A stretch of DNA of 64,000 bases, taken from assembly GCF_000832985.1 (NCBI RefSeq), contig NZ_CP009920.1, forward strand, positions 1,798,001-1,862,000, given 5' to 3'. This document shows positions 46,801 through 54,907 of this stretch, in pieces; position 1 is the stretch's first letter, and every line of letters begins with the position of its first letter. The translations under genes and the position numbers were made by a program. This stretch comes from Priestia megaterium NBRC 15308 = ATCC 14581 (GTDB lineage Bacteria; Bacillota; Bacilli; Bacillales; Bacillaceae_H). The notes under the pieces were generated by a model. That model made no database searches. It saw nothing but the letters and a program-made list of their open reading frames with translations, and was not told the origin of the DNA.

Positions 46801-47673
46801 ATGAAAGAAAAAGAAAAGAGAATAATTGAAGCTTCGATTAAGCTTTTTGCCAAAAAAGGATTTAATGCTACCTCTGTGCAAGAAATTGTAGATGAATGCA
46901 ACATTTCAAAAGGTGCATTTTACCTGCACTTCAAATCTAAGGATGCACTTTTATTATCAATTCTAAACTTTTACTATGAAAAGCTCTTTAGCTCTGTTTA
47001 TGCTCTCGACGAGGAAGTAAACGATGCCCGCAGCCGCTATATGAATCAGCTTATCTATTTCTATGAATTTATTACGGAGCATAGAGATTTTATTATCATG
47101 CAAATTCGTGAAAAATCTATTCCATTTAACAAAGAAGTGGAGACCTTTGTTCATAAAATGCAGCGAGAAACGTTTTACTTTCATCGCAAAAGCCTCGTTA
47201 GCGTATACGGAGAAGACGTAACTCCTTATATCTCGGATTTAACGAAAATGATTGAAGGTATTCATCATTCCTTTTTAGAAATTATTATCTTCAATCAATA
47301 CGAGCTTACCTTTAAAGAAGTAGCACAGTACATAATGGACCGAGTTGATGTATTAGTAGAAGATTTATTGGCTAGAAAACCTCGTCCCCTTATTCCCGCT
47401 TCTTTTGGTGAAGATATATACGGAAAGGAACGAACGACTTTTCTAAGTAAAAATGAGCAGGTAAAACAAGTTCTTGAGGAAATTAAACATCTGCTAGACA
47501 CCAGCGATCATATTTCTGATGAGCACGCAGACAGCTTTCACATTTTACAAACGGAGCTAAAAAAAGATAAGCCTACCGCTGCTATTGTAAAAGGCATGGT
47601 TGGAAATTTAACGGAACTTAAACCGTTGGAAGAACCGCTTAATCTTTTAACAGCCTTACTCCAACAAAAATAA
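46801..47673 (+). CDS. TetR-family regulator (YerO-like)
   Basis: A 290-residue TetR-family repressor. The N-terminal helix-turn-helix is FAKKGFNATSVQEIVDECNISKGAFYLHFKSKDALL, canonical for TetR. The long C-terminal part is the ligand-binding domain and is larger than in typical TetR proteins, as in YerO. AAGGAGGTAGAATAC precedes the ATG at 46801. It is divergent from the swrC gene, and the two palindromes at 46570-46616 are its likely targets. Its own promoter region may also be covered. Confidence 0.88.
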   Translation: MKEKEKRIIEASIKLFAKKGFNATSVQEIVDECNISKGAFYLHFKSKDALLLSILNFYYEKLFSSVYALDEEVNDARSRYMNQLIYFYEFITEHRDFIIMQIREKSIPFNKEVETFVHKMQRETFYFHRKSLVSVYGEDVTPYISDLTKMIEGIHHSFLEIIIFNQYELTFKEVAQYIMDRVDVLVEDLLARKPRPLIPASFGEDIYGKERTTFLSKNEQVKQVLEEIKHLLDTSDHISDEHADSFHILQTELKKDKPTAAIVKGMVGNLTELKPLEEPLNLLTALLQQK

Positions 47674-47706
47674 CAGAAGGCTTCAACAAGCCTTCTGTTA
47701 TTTTTC
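47669..47706. terminator. bidirectional terminator between the TetR gene and the DUF502 gene
   Basis: AAAATAACAGAAGGCTT / AAGCCTTCTGTTATTTTT stem with a CAAC loop, between convergent genes. Confidence 0.92.
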
Positions 47707-48282
47707 TGTTTTTGAACTAGATACTCCCCCAGATAACACGAACTTCATGGCTTCTTCCGGCTTAATATCTAACCATTCAATTTCTTCTTTTGGAATCAAA
47801 AAAGTAAAACCAGCTACTTGAAAAGTTTGTGGAACATAGACGGCTACGTGGTCTTTTAACGAGTGAATCACCTCTTCTACTTCTTCAGAGGTCACAAACC
47901 CTATAACTTTCATTGACGTGCCGGGCATCGTCACTAAAGCGACTTTTGAAAAGGACTTTTTCTCTCCAAGAAAAGATTGAAACGTATCTTTAATAACGGT
48001 ATATAGCGTTTTAACAAGCGGTATTCTTTCTAACAACCGGTCAATTAAGTTAATGATTTTCCCTGCAAAAAAACGAGTGGATAACCATCCTAAGAACGTA
48101 ATTAAAAGAAGAGTCGCTAAGATCCCAACCCCCGGTATATAATCCTGCTTCATATAGGGCTTCAATACGTTTCCTAAAATGCTGTCTAAAAAATTAAACA
48201 CTCTTACCAAAATATAAATAACAAGGATAATAGGGACAATCGTTAAGAGTCCATTAATAAAGCTTTTTATGATTGCTTTCAT
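47698..48282 (-). CDS. DUF502 membrane protein
   Basis: A 194-residue membrane protein of the DUF502 family. Two membrane segments are visible near residues 8-28 (INGLLTIVPIILVIYILVRV) and 50-72 (GVGILATLLLITFLGWLSTRF). After them lies ERIPLVKTLYTVIKDTFQSFLGEK, then a beta-rich soluble domain with MKVIGFVTSEE and the C-terminal VAVYVPQTFQVAGFTFLIPKEEIEWLDI. These are the family landmarks. Function is unknown. It is convergent with the TetR gene. Confidence 0.85.
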   Translation of the reverse strand: MKAIIKSFINGLLTIVPIILVIYILVRVFNFLDSILGNVLKPYMKQDYIPGVGILATLLLITFLGWLSTRFFAGKIINLIDRLLERIPLVKTLYTVIKDTFQSFLGEKKSFSKVALVTMPGTSMKVIGFVTSEEVEEVIHSLKDHVAVYVPQTFQVAGFTFLIPKEEIEWLDIKPEEAMKFVLSGGVSSSKTEK

Positions 48283-48454
48283 GTAAACACCTCATTTTTT
48301 CTGACATACTGCTGTTCATTATACAATGGATTTGCCTTATCTGCGTCTCTTTATTTTTATTCACATATGTATAACCTGGCAACGTTTTATCAAAATAATA
48401 GAGGAGGACATGAACATACATACCTATTACACTTATTTTTGCGGAGGGATACAA

Positions 48455-48664
48455 TTGGAACGTCTAAAATCAAAAGTTTCTGTTATTACAGGGTCAAGCT
48501 CTGGCATAGGAAAAGCAACCGCTGAACGCTCCGCGAAAGAAGGTGCGGTATTATTTTTAGCATCCGATGACAGCTCATATGTAGCAGGTCATTGCATTGC
48601 GATAGACGGCGGTCATAGGACTTATACATGGTCTAAAAAAATGCTTTACAGTAAAATGTGGTAA
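48455..48664 (+). pseudogene. internally deleted short-chain dehydrogenase
   Basis: A 69-codon frame from TTG 48455 (GGAGGGATACAA site). The N-terminus SKVSVITGSSSGIGKATAERSA is an intact NAD(P)-binding start of an SDR, and the C-terminal VLFLASDDSSYVAGHCIAIDGG is the SDR end block. The segments between them, including the catalytic S-Y-x3-K, are missing: EGA is joined in frame to VLFLASDD. About 180-190 residues are gone, as judged by typical SDR length. So the product cannot be a working dehydrogenase. The longer open frame from 48326 is not supported. A terminator follows. Confidence 0.85.
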
Positions 48665-48668
48665 TAAA

Positions 48669-48702
48669 ACCAGCTCTATACCACTAGGTATAGAGCTTTT
48701 CT
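48669..48702 (+). terminator. terminator after the SDR remnant
   Basis: AGCTCTATACC / GGTATAGAGCT stem with an ACTA loop, followed by TTTTC. Confidence 0.8.
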
Positions 48703-48729
48703 GTTTGAATTTTTTCTTTAAAATAGACG

Positions 48730-48752
48730 TGACATTATGTCAAGACAGGTGT
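48730..48752. promoter_or_regulatory. candidate operator upstream of niaP
   Basis: A perfect palindrome TGACATTATGTCA (48730-48742) overlaps TGTCAAGACA (48738-48747), followed by GGTGT. In Bacillus, niaP genes are repressed by NiaR when niacin is present. This block is a plausible NiaR site, but I cannot check it against the published motif. Confidence 0.4.
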
Positions 48753-48790
48753 AAACTTAAAGCAAAATTCTTTGCTTCTAGGAGGAAGAC

Positions 48791-49993
48791 ATGAAAACAA
48801 AACAATTATCAGAACGTCAGCTGCTTGGCATCGCAGGGCTCGGTTGGCTCTTCGATGCAATGGATGTTGGCATTTTGTCTTTTATCATTGCAGCTCTTCA
48901 CGCTGAATGGGGACTTTCCCCTACTGAAATGAGTTGGATAGGCAGCGTTAACTCGATCGGAATGGCGGTTGGAGCTTTGGTGTTTGGGTTACTGGCTGAT
49001 CGAATTGGGCGAAAAACCGTTTTTATTGTAACTCTTGTTCTTTTTTCAGTGGCAAGCGGCCTTTCAGCTCTTACTACTACCCTTGCTGCTTTTTTAGTAT
49101 TTCGATTTTTAATTGGAATGGGTTTAGGAGGAGAGCTTCCGGTTGCTTCTACACTTGTTTCTGAGACGGTGGCGCCGGAAAAACGCGGTAAAGTGGTCGT
49201 ATTATTAGAAAGTTTTTGGGCCTTCGGCTGGCTGCTGGCAGCGCTTATTTCTTATTTTGTAATCCCAGCTTACGGGTGGCAGCTAGCGCTTATCCTAACG
49301 GCTATTCCAGCGTTTTATGCCATTTATTTGCGCATTAAACTGCCCGATTCTCCTCAGTTTGTAGAGGCGACAAAGGAAAAGAAACCGTCGATTGCGGACA
49401 ATGTAAGAAGCGTGTGGTCTAAGCCTTATCGTCAATCTACCATTATGCTCTGGGTTCTGTGGTTTTGCGTTGTATTTTCATATTACGGCATGTTTTTATG
49501 GCTACCTAGCGTCATGGTCATTAAAGGATTTAGCTTGATCAAAAGCTTTGAATACGTATTGATTATGACATTAGCTCAACTGCCTGGCTATTATACGGCT
49601 GCTTGGTTTATTGAACGCATGGGCCGAAAATTCGTATTGGTCACATATTTGTTAGGTACGGCTGCTAGCGCATATATCTTTGGAAATGCCGAGTCACTTT
49701 GGCTGCTGCTAACAGCAGGTATGCTGTTGTCTTTCTTCAACTTAGGTGCTTGGGGTGCTTTATACGCGTATACACCTGAGCAATATCCGACATCTATCCG
49801 AGGCACAGGAGCTGGAATGGCTGCTTCTTTTGGACGAATTGGAGGAATTTTAGGGCCTCTGTTAGTTGGATATATGTCAACGCAAGGTACGTCTTTAACC
49901 GTTACGTTCTCAATCTTTTGTGGAGCTATTTTAATCGGTGTTGGTTCGGTTGTTTTTCTAGGAAAAGAAACCAAACAAAAGCAGCTCGCATAA
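48791..49993 (+). CDS. niaP: niacin transporter NiaP (MFS)
   Basis: A 400-residue major-facilitator transporter, almost the same length and sequence as I recall for B. subtilis NiaP (YceI), which imports nicotinate. About 12 membrane segments. The MFS loop motif is GLLADRIGRKTVFIV; other matches are GWLFDAMDVGILSFIIAALHAEW at the N-terminus and ELPVASTLVSETVAPEKRG. TAGGAGGAAGAC precedes the ATG. It probably feeds the NAD salvage pathway, but salvage genes are not in this window. The upstream palindrome is a possible NiaR site. Confidence 0.93.
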   Translation: MKTKQLSERQLLGIAGLGWLFDAMDVGILSFIIAALHAEWGLSPTEMSWIGSVNSIGMAVGALVFGLLADRIGRKTVFIVTLVLFSVASGLSALTTTLAAFLVFRFLIGMGLGGELPVASTLVSETVAPEKRGKVVVLLESFWAFGWLLAALISYFVIPAYGWQLALILTAIPAFYAIYLRIKLPDSPQFVEATKEKKPSIADNVRSVWSKPYRQSTIMLWVLWFCVVFSYYGMFLWLPSVMVIKGFSLIKSFEYVLIMTLAQLPGYYTAAWFIERMGRKFVLVTYLLGTAASAYIFGNAESLWLLLTAGMLLSFFNLGAWGALYAYTPEQYPTSIRGTGAGMAASFGRIGGILGPLLVGYMSTQGTSLTVTFSIFCGAILIGVGSVVFLGKETKQKQLA

Positions 49994-49995
49994 AC

Positions 49996-50023
49996 AAAGA
50001 CGCTCTTTTAGAGCGTCTTTGTT
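49996..50023 (+). terminator. terminator of niaP
   Basis: AAAGACGCTC / GAGCGTCTTT stem with a TTTTA loop, followed by GTTGTG; also usable by the convergent CMD gene. Confidence 0.75.
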
Positions 50024-50030
50024 GTGCTTA

Positions 50031-50462
50031 TTATTTATTTTCTACCAGCTCTTTTTCATCTGCCTCTACTTCCACGTCACGCTGAGCGAATACTTTCTTG
50101 GCTACGCTTAAAGCATTTAACACGCGAGGGAAGCCTGTGTATGGGATTAACTGAATAATGCTCTCCACAATCTCCTTCGGCTCTAGTCCAGCTGTTAAAC
50201 CTGTATTTAAATGCAGCTCAAGCTGAGGCTCTGTACCCTGAGTGACCAATGATGAAATGGTAACTAATGCTCGTTGCTTATTGGTTAGACCCGGTCGTGA
50301 ATAAATGTCTCCATAGGCAAATTCAATAATATATTTCCCAACGTCAGGAGCTAGGTCTTTTAAGTCTTCTGTAATTTTTAAATGAGTTGAAATATCATCG
50401 TTACTCGTTAATGTATATTCCATTAATTTATCTAAACCTTTTTGATAACTATCTTGTGCCAT
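50031..50462 (-). CDS. carboxymuconolactone decarboxylase-family protein
   Basis: A 143-residue member of the CMD family, helical, with SRPGLTNKQRALVTISSLVTQGTEPQLELHLNTGLTAGLEPKEIVESIIQL, the family core. There is no cysteine in the core, so unlike YurZ and AhpD it cannot be a peroxidase of the CxxC type. This fits gamma-carboxymuconolactone decarboxylase-like proteins, whose substrates are varied. It lies downstream of a LysR gene on the same strand after 137 bases. GAGGTTGATTTTAC precedes the ATG. The substrate is unknown. Confidence 0.82.
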   Translation of the reverse strand: MAQDSYQKGLDKLMEYTLTSNDDISTHLKITEDLKDLAPDVGKYIIEFAYGDIYSRPGLTNKQRALVTISSLVTQGTEPQLELHLNTGLTAGLEPKEIVESIIQLIPYTGFPRVLNALSVAKKVFAQRDVEVEADEKELVENK

Positions 50463-50598
50463 GTAAAATCAACCTCCGTATTTTTTACTGACACCGCGCG
50501 GAATCAATGTTTGTTTTCTTGTATGTTTTCTACACTATCTACTTTAACGCACATTCTCTCTTTCGTAAAATACATATCTTCAATACAACATATGCATT

Positions 50599-51492
50599 TT
50601 ATCTATATAAAGCAGAATGCTGTTCATTCATATAGTGAAGAAATTGCTTAGAGGCATATGAAATATATTTATCTTTTTTTAAAATCAATCCTAAATCCCA
50701 TGAAATTGAAGGGTTAGTAATAGGAACTGCTTTTACAATAGAGGAATCTACTTTTGCCGCAATGGACTGTGGAAAGATAGATACTCCTAAGTTTTCGGCA
50801 ATCATTTCACCAATAAAATCCCATTGAGAGCTCTCGTAAGCTACGTTAGGTTCAAATCCTGCTTGTTGACATGCATGAATAAGCCGGTCGTGAAGCGTAA
50901 AATCTTCATTAAATAAAATAAATTTCTCTTGGGCCAATTCATTAATTTCCACATGAGTTTTAGAGGCTAAAGGATGGGAATTGTGAACATATAAAAGCAT
51001 TTTTTCAGAGATAAAAGGATTACTATCAAAAAGATGTTCATTTACCGGAAGCACCGCTACACCTAAGTCTAACTCTCCTTTTTCTACTGCTTTTTGAACA
51101 CGGTTGGCTCCGTATTCAATAAGTTTAATCGTAATATCTGGATAGAGCTGCTGAAACCCTTTGATAATCTTTGGAAAGAACAGAACTCCAATCAATGGAG
51201 GAATTCCAATTTTAATCATCCCTTTCTTCAGATTCATCACATCATATAAATAAGTCGATAGCTCATCAATGGATGCCATGACTTTTTGTCCTTGCGTATA
51301 CACCACTTCCCCGGCGTCCGTTAAATCAATCTGTCTTGCGGACCGATCAATTAATTCTACTTCCAATTCTTCTTCTAAGTTTTTCACCATTTTGCTCAAG
51401 GTCGGCTGTGAAATATGGAGACTTTGAGATGCTTTAGTAAAGCTCCTTAATTTAGCAACTTCTAAAAAATAATTAAGCTGACGAATATCCAT
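50599..51492 (-). CDS. LysR-family transcriptional regulator
   Basis: A 297-residue LysR regulator. The N-terminal helix-turn-helix is RSFTKASQSLHISQPTLSKMVKNLEEEL, followed by a linker helix and a periplasmic-binding-like effector domain (KIGIPPLIGVLFFPKIIKGF, then LYVHNSHPLAS). AGGAGGAGCAGAG lies before the ATG. Sequence style recalls YwbI/CidR, but I cannot assign an orthologue. It is followed by the CMD gene on the same strand; LysR regulators usually act on divergent genes, and the gene divergent to it (plus strand, 51493 onward) is only a dispersed element, so its target is unclear. Confidence 0.88.
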   Translation of the reverse strand: MDIRQLNYFLEVAKLRSFTKASQSLHISQPTLSKMVKNLEEELEVELIDRSARQIDLTDAGEVVYTQGQKVMASIDELSTYLYDVMNLKKGMIKIGIPPLIGVLFFPKIIKGFQQLYPDITIKLIEYGANRVQKAVEKGELDLGVAVLPVNEHLFDSNPFISEKMLLYVHNSHPLASKTHVEINELAQEKFILFNEDFTLHDRLIHACQQAGFEPNVAYESSQWDFIGEMIAENLGVSIFPQSIAAKVDSSIVKAVPITNPSISWDLGLILKKDKYISYASKQFLHYMNEQHSALYR

Positions 51493-51582
51493 CTCTGCTC
51501 CTCCTATAGATAAAGCGAATATCTTTTATATTATTTATTCATTTTACCTATTAAGTTTTAAGATATACAGCAAAAATATAAA

Positions 51583-51887
51583 GAAGAGATGGAGACATAA
51601 TAAATCAATTCAATCTAAAGAAGGACAAATGGGATAAAGGCGCTAGTATGACCGCTTGTGACACCACTGTTGCTTTCCGTGGGCGGTCGCCGAGCCTCCT
51701 CTTCACTTGCGCTCCTACGGGGTCTCACCTGTTCCGATTTTCCCGCAGGAGTCTACGCCTTGCCCTCCAATCAACACCTAGAAGCTACTACATGCATGAA
51801 ACCTACGCTTACTATAACAACAAAAAATCCGAACGATTCATCGTTCGGATATACCTTCACCTAAAATACTGTTGTCCCGTCCTCTTT
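51583..51887 (-). repeat. dispersed hairpin element, copy 2 (305 bp)
   Basis: The full-length member of the family, in the gap between the LysR gene and azoR. It shares the 34-base core (51742-51775) with one difference from copies 1 and 3, the block CCGCTTGTGACACC with copy 1, and the outer end CCTCTTTT. The core stem CTCCTACGGG (51712-51721) pairs with CCCGCAGGAG (51742-51751), with a G-T pair on the minus strand. The hairpin at 51827-51850 has a different sequence from copies 1 and 3. The hairpin end lies 13 bases from the azoR stop codon, so the azoR transcript meets the hairpin first. Confidence 0.8.
51827..51850 (-). terminator. terminator of azoR, within element copy 2
   Basis: ATCCGAACGAT / ATCGTTCGGAT, a perfect 11-bp stem, followed on the minus strand by T6. 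Confidence 0.8.
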
Positions 51888-51899
51888 TACGAATATGAT

Positions 51900-52526
51900 T
51901 TAAAATGTTTTGGCTGATTGTGCTGCTTGTTCTAGGCCACTTTCAATAATTTCTTGCCCACGATCTGGAAACTGATTATGTCCCTCAATAATAACAGAGT
52001 TCACATCTGTGATTCCAAAGAATTGAAGTACGCTGCCTACATATTTAACGGCCATTTCGACCTCAGCTGCTGGACCTTCTGAATACACTCCGCCTCGTGC
52101 ATTTAATAACATCACTTTTTTATCGCCTAGTAATCCCACCGGACCTTCTGGCGTATACTTAAACGTTTTGCCTGCTTGATTTAAATAATCAAAGTACGTA
52201 TGAAGCACGGCCGGCACAGTAAAATTCCAAAGCGGAAAGGCAATAACAATTTTATCTGCTCTCACAAATTGTTCTAAGTAATAATTAGCAGTTTCTGCTG
52301 CTTTGTTTTCCGCTGCCGTCACTTCTAGCCCTCTTGCTAATTTAAACCGACCGTTTATCATGTCGGCACCTAAATAAGGAAGTTCTTCTTGAAACAAATT
52401 TAGCTCTATTATTTCTTCATCTTGATGCGATTGTTGATAGCTTTCTAAAAATGCATCATATAATTTCACGCTAACCGCTTCACTTGCCGATCTGTCATTT
52501 GCTTTTATAAAAAGAGTATAACTCAT
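51900..52526 (-). CDS. azoR: FMN-dependent NADH-azoreductase AzoR
   Basis: A 208-residue flavodoxin-fold enzyme that reduces azo dyes and quinones with NADH and FMN. The start at 52526 has GGAGGTTTTAGT upstream; the open frame to 52577 is unsupported. Markers are FPLWNFTVPAVLHTYFDYLNQAGKTFKYTPEGPVGLL (family core, FMN contacts) and LLNARGGVYSEGP. In Bacillus such enzymes (AzoR1/2) are induced by thiol-reactive quinones. It is followed by element copy 2. Confidence 0.93.
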   Translation of the reverse strand: MSYTLFIKANDRSASEAVSVKLYDAFLESYQQSHQDEEIIELNLFQEELPYLGADMINGRFKLARGLEVTAAENKAAETANYYLEQFVRADKIVIAFPLWNFTVPAVLHTYFDYLNQAGKTFKYTPEGPVGLLGDKKVMLLNARGGVYSEGPAAEVEMAVKYVGSVLQFFGITDVNSVIIEGHNQFPDRGQEIIESGLEQAAQSAKTF

Positions 52527-52615
52527 ACTAAAACCTCCACTGATTGTTGATAATCTTATTTTATTCGCTTTTTTCATGCGTTTCGAACGACTTTATAATG
52601 AAATACCTTCATACT

Positions 52616-52696
52616 TTAGTCTGAGAAAAATAAAAAGATCCGAACGATTTATCGTTCAGATCTTCCTTCCACTAAACCACTTTTCCCCCAATCTCC
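52616..52696 (-). repeat. shrunken derivative of the hairpin element (copy 4)
   Basis: About 80 bases that keep the hairpin GATCCGAACGAT / ATCGTTCAGATC (52637-52662), sharing CCGAACGAT with copy 2, and an outer end TCTCCTCATTTTT resembling the copy 2 end. A short CTGAGA remnant lies on the left. The GC-rich core is absent. It ends at the stop codon of the sensor kinase gene (TGA, 52697-52699) and separates it from azoR. Confidence 0.55.
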
Positions 52697-54046
52697 TCAT
52701 TTTTCAACGGGAAGGTGAATCACAACTTCAGTTCCTTTTTCTTCTTCACTTTTAATAAAAATCTCGCCTTTATGCTGACGGACAATAGTTTGTGCAATCG
52801 ACAGTCCAAGCCCCGTTCCTCCCGTAGCTCTGCTTCTGGCTTTATCGACTCGATAGAAACGTTCAAAAATATGTGCAAGATCTTCTTTTGGAATGCCAAT
52901 TCCATAGTCTTTTACTTTGATAATGACATCTTCCTGCTTTTTTTCAACGGTCACTTCAATTTTATCCGTACTGTATTTAATTGCATTATCAAGCAAAATA
53001 ATCAATACTTGCTTCATTTTTAGTTCATCCACTTCAATCATAATGGGCGTTTGATCATAATGAAGAACTAATTCTCTTTTATATACCTGCTGCAGCTGCT
53101 TAACGATTTGTTCAAAAATAAGAACAAGATCTGTTTGCTTCAGATCAAGCGTTTGTTCTTTTTCCACACTTGCCAGATCAAGCAGCGTTTCAATCATTTT
53201 TTGCATTTTGGTTGCTTCGGCATAGATAGTGTCGATCGCATCGAGCGTAATTTCTTCATTTTTAATCCCTCTTCTTCTTAATAAATTAGAATAACTGCGA
53301 ATAACGGTTAGAGGGGTTTTTAATTCATGAGAAGCATCGGAAACAAACTGATTTTGCTTTTCAATATTTTCTCGCAAGCGGTCAATCATATGATTAAAGG
53401 TAACGGTCATCCCCTGCAGTTCATCTCTCGTTTCGGTTTGAATAAGGACTTTTTTAGGAACACCGCTCTCTTCGATCTCTTTCATCGTTGTGACCATATT
53501 TTTAATAGGATGCATAATGACGCGTGATAACCATCTTCCTCCTAAAAGAGACAGTAAAATGGACACAAGCGAACAAAAAATCAAAATTGATAGCAAAATA
53601 TCTTTACGGGTTTCAAAACCAGTCAGGAGCTCACCAATCTCAAGCGTTTCAACGACTTGATTATTGACTTTGACAGGCATGCGAATAACCAATACTTGCT
53701 TTTCTCTGATTTTGCGAAGTTTCACCTTTTTTTTCTTTGAAAATTCGGGCTTAATTTTCACCAGATGAGGGTCATTTGATACCTGGTTAATGACCGTAGA
53801 ATTTTCTGAGACTGTTCGGATAAATGAATGGTTGGTCAAATAAAATTTTAGTAACTCGGGCGAGAGCTCCACGGAATGATCTTGCTGACCTTTTTGAATA
53901 ATCTCGCGTGCTTTTTCGAATAAAATGTCCTGTTCCATATTCACGGTAGATTTAGTAAAGGAGAAAAAAACAACGATGTTCATGATTAATAAAATAACCA
54001 CTAGCCATGCTGTTGTCAGTAAATTAATCTTCGTCGTGATCTTCAT
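52697..54046 (-). CDS. sensor histidine kinase
   Basis: A 449-residue membrane sensor kinase. Two membrane segments (residues 9-29, LLTTAWLVVILLIMNIVVFF, and 150-172, ILLSILIFCSLVSILLSLLGG) enclose an extracytoplasmic sensor of about 120 residues. A HAMP linker follows. The phospho-acceptor histidine is in FVSDASHELKTPLTVI, and the ATPase motifs are LIILLDNAIKYST (N), VKDYGIGIPKEDL (G1), FERFYRVDKA (F) and GGTGLGLSIAQ (G2). Closest in style to YkoH-type kinases. It is co-transcribed with the response regulator upstream (overlap of 23 bases). Signal unknown. Confidence 0.9.
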   Translation of the reverse strand: MKITTKINLLTTAWLVVILLIMNIVVFFSFTKSTVNMEQDILFEKAREIIQKGQQDHSVELSPELLKFYLTNHSFIRTVSENSTVINQVSNDPHLVKIKPEFSKKKKVKLRKIREKQVLVIRMPVKVNNQVVETLEIGELLTGFETRKDILLSILIFCSLVSILLSLLGGRWLSRVIMHPIKNMVTTMKEIEESGVPKKVLIQTETRDELQGMTVTFNHMIDRLRENIEKQNQFVSDASHELKTPLTVIRSYSNLLRRRGIKNEEITLDAIDTIYAEATKMQKMIETLLDLASVEKEQTLDLKQTDLVLIFEQIVKQLQQVYKRELVLHYDQTPIMIEVDELKMKQVLIILLDNAIKYSTDKIEVTVEKKQEDVIIKVKDYGIGIPKEDLAHIFERFYRVDKARSRATGGTGLGLSIAQTIVRQHKGEIFIKSEEEKGTEVVIHLPVEK

Positions 54047-54749
54047 GTTTCTCCTCTTTCATCATATATCCTACGCCCCGCACCGTATGAATGAGAGAAG
54101 TAGAAAAACCTTCATCTACTTTTTTTCTTAAGTGGCGAATATACACATCAATTACGTTCGTTTCTCCTTCATATTCATAGCCCCAAACGTTTGTGAGAAT
54201 TCCTTCTCTCGTGACAATTTTATTTTTATTCGTAAGCAAATACACGACTAAATCATACTCTTTCGGTGTCAACGTAATGGATTCATTGTTTCTTAGGACT
54301 TCCCTTGTTTCAAGATTAATGGTCAAATCACTGATCGTTAAGAGCTCCGCTTCAGCTTCTTTCGTTCCTGATGCTTCTACGAGCGAACGATAGCGAATAC
54401 AAGAGCGAACCCGTGCTAACAGTTCTTCAATTTCAAACGGTTTTGTAACATAATCATTAGCCCCTTGGTCTAAGCCCATTACCTTATCCAGCGTCGTATT
54501 TCTGGCAGTTAATAAAATAACTGGCGTAAATACTTCCGCTTTCCGAAGTCTTCTTAACACCTCAATACCACTCAGACTTGGAAGCATCACGTCTAGCAAA
54601 ATGAGGTCATATTGAGCGGATGTTGCCGTCTCTAACCCCGCTTTCCCGTCGTACTCAACATCTACTTCATAATCTTCAAATTCCAATTCAATCTTTAACA
54701 CTTTCGCAATTTGCGCTTCATCTTCCACAATTAAAATTTTCTCTTTCAT
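54024..54749 (-). CDS. OmpR-family response regulator
   Basis: A 241-residue response regulator. The receiver domain has ILIVEDEAQIA (acidic pair), LILLDVMLPSLSG (phospho-aspartate) and VILLTARN, with the conserved lysine in DYVTKPFEIEEL. The C-terminal winged helix is the OmpR type (ITLTPKEYDLVVYLLTNKNKIVTREGIL, then DVYIRHLRKKVDEGF). The start at 54749 has GAGAGGTGTATAA upstream. It is the first gene of the two-gene operon with the sensor kinase. The orthologue in B. subtilis may be YkoG. Its regulon cannot be told from this window. Confidence 0.93.
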   Translation of the reverse strand: MKEKILIVEDEAQIAKVLKIELEFEDYEVDVEYDGKAGLETATSAQYDLILLDVMLPSLSGIEVLRRLRKAEVFTPVILLTARNTTLDKVMGLDQGANDYVTKPFEIEELLARVRSCIRYRSLVEASGTKEAEAELLTISDLTINLETREVLRNNESITLTPKEYDLVVYLLTNKNKIVTREGILTNVWGYEYEGETNVIDVYIRHLRKKVDEGFSTSLIHTVRGVGYMMKEEKHEDHDED

Positions 54750-54797
54750 GTTATACACCTCTCACCACATGTCTTAAGTGAAAGAATAGCTTCTTTA

Positions 54798-54841
54798 GAT
54801 AAAAAAACAACATCTTTTTCAAAAGATGTTTGTTTTTTTAT
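54798..54841 (-). terminator. terminator of the glycosyltransferase gene
   Basis: AAAAAACAACATCTTTT / AAAGATGTTTGTTTTTTT stem with a short loop, in the gap before the response-regulator gene on the minus strand. Confidence 0.8.
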
Positions 54842-54907
54842 CTAAACCCTACTTTTTCAACATACTTGTCTTTTAGCTTATCCTTATTGTTTGTAAACAT
54901 GAATGTT

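Noticed and set aside
48326-48454. Extended frame upstream of the SDR remnant
   Set aside because: No ribosome site; the SDR motif starts right after TTG 48455, which has GGAGGGATACAA.
51648-51917. Plus-strand frames across element copy 2
   Set aside because: Repeat sequence with frames on several phases and no start signal; not genes.
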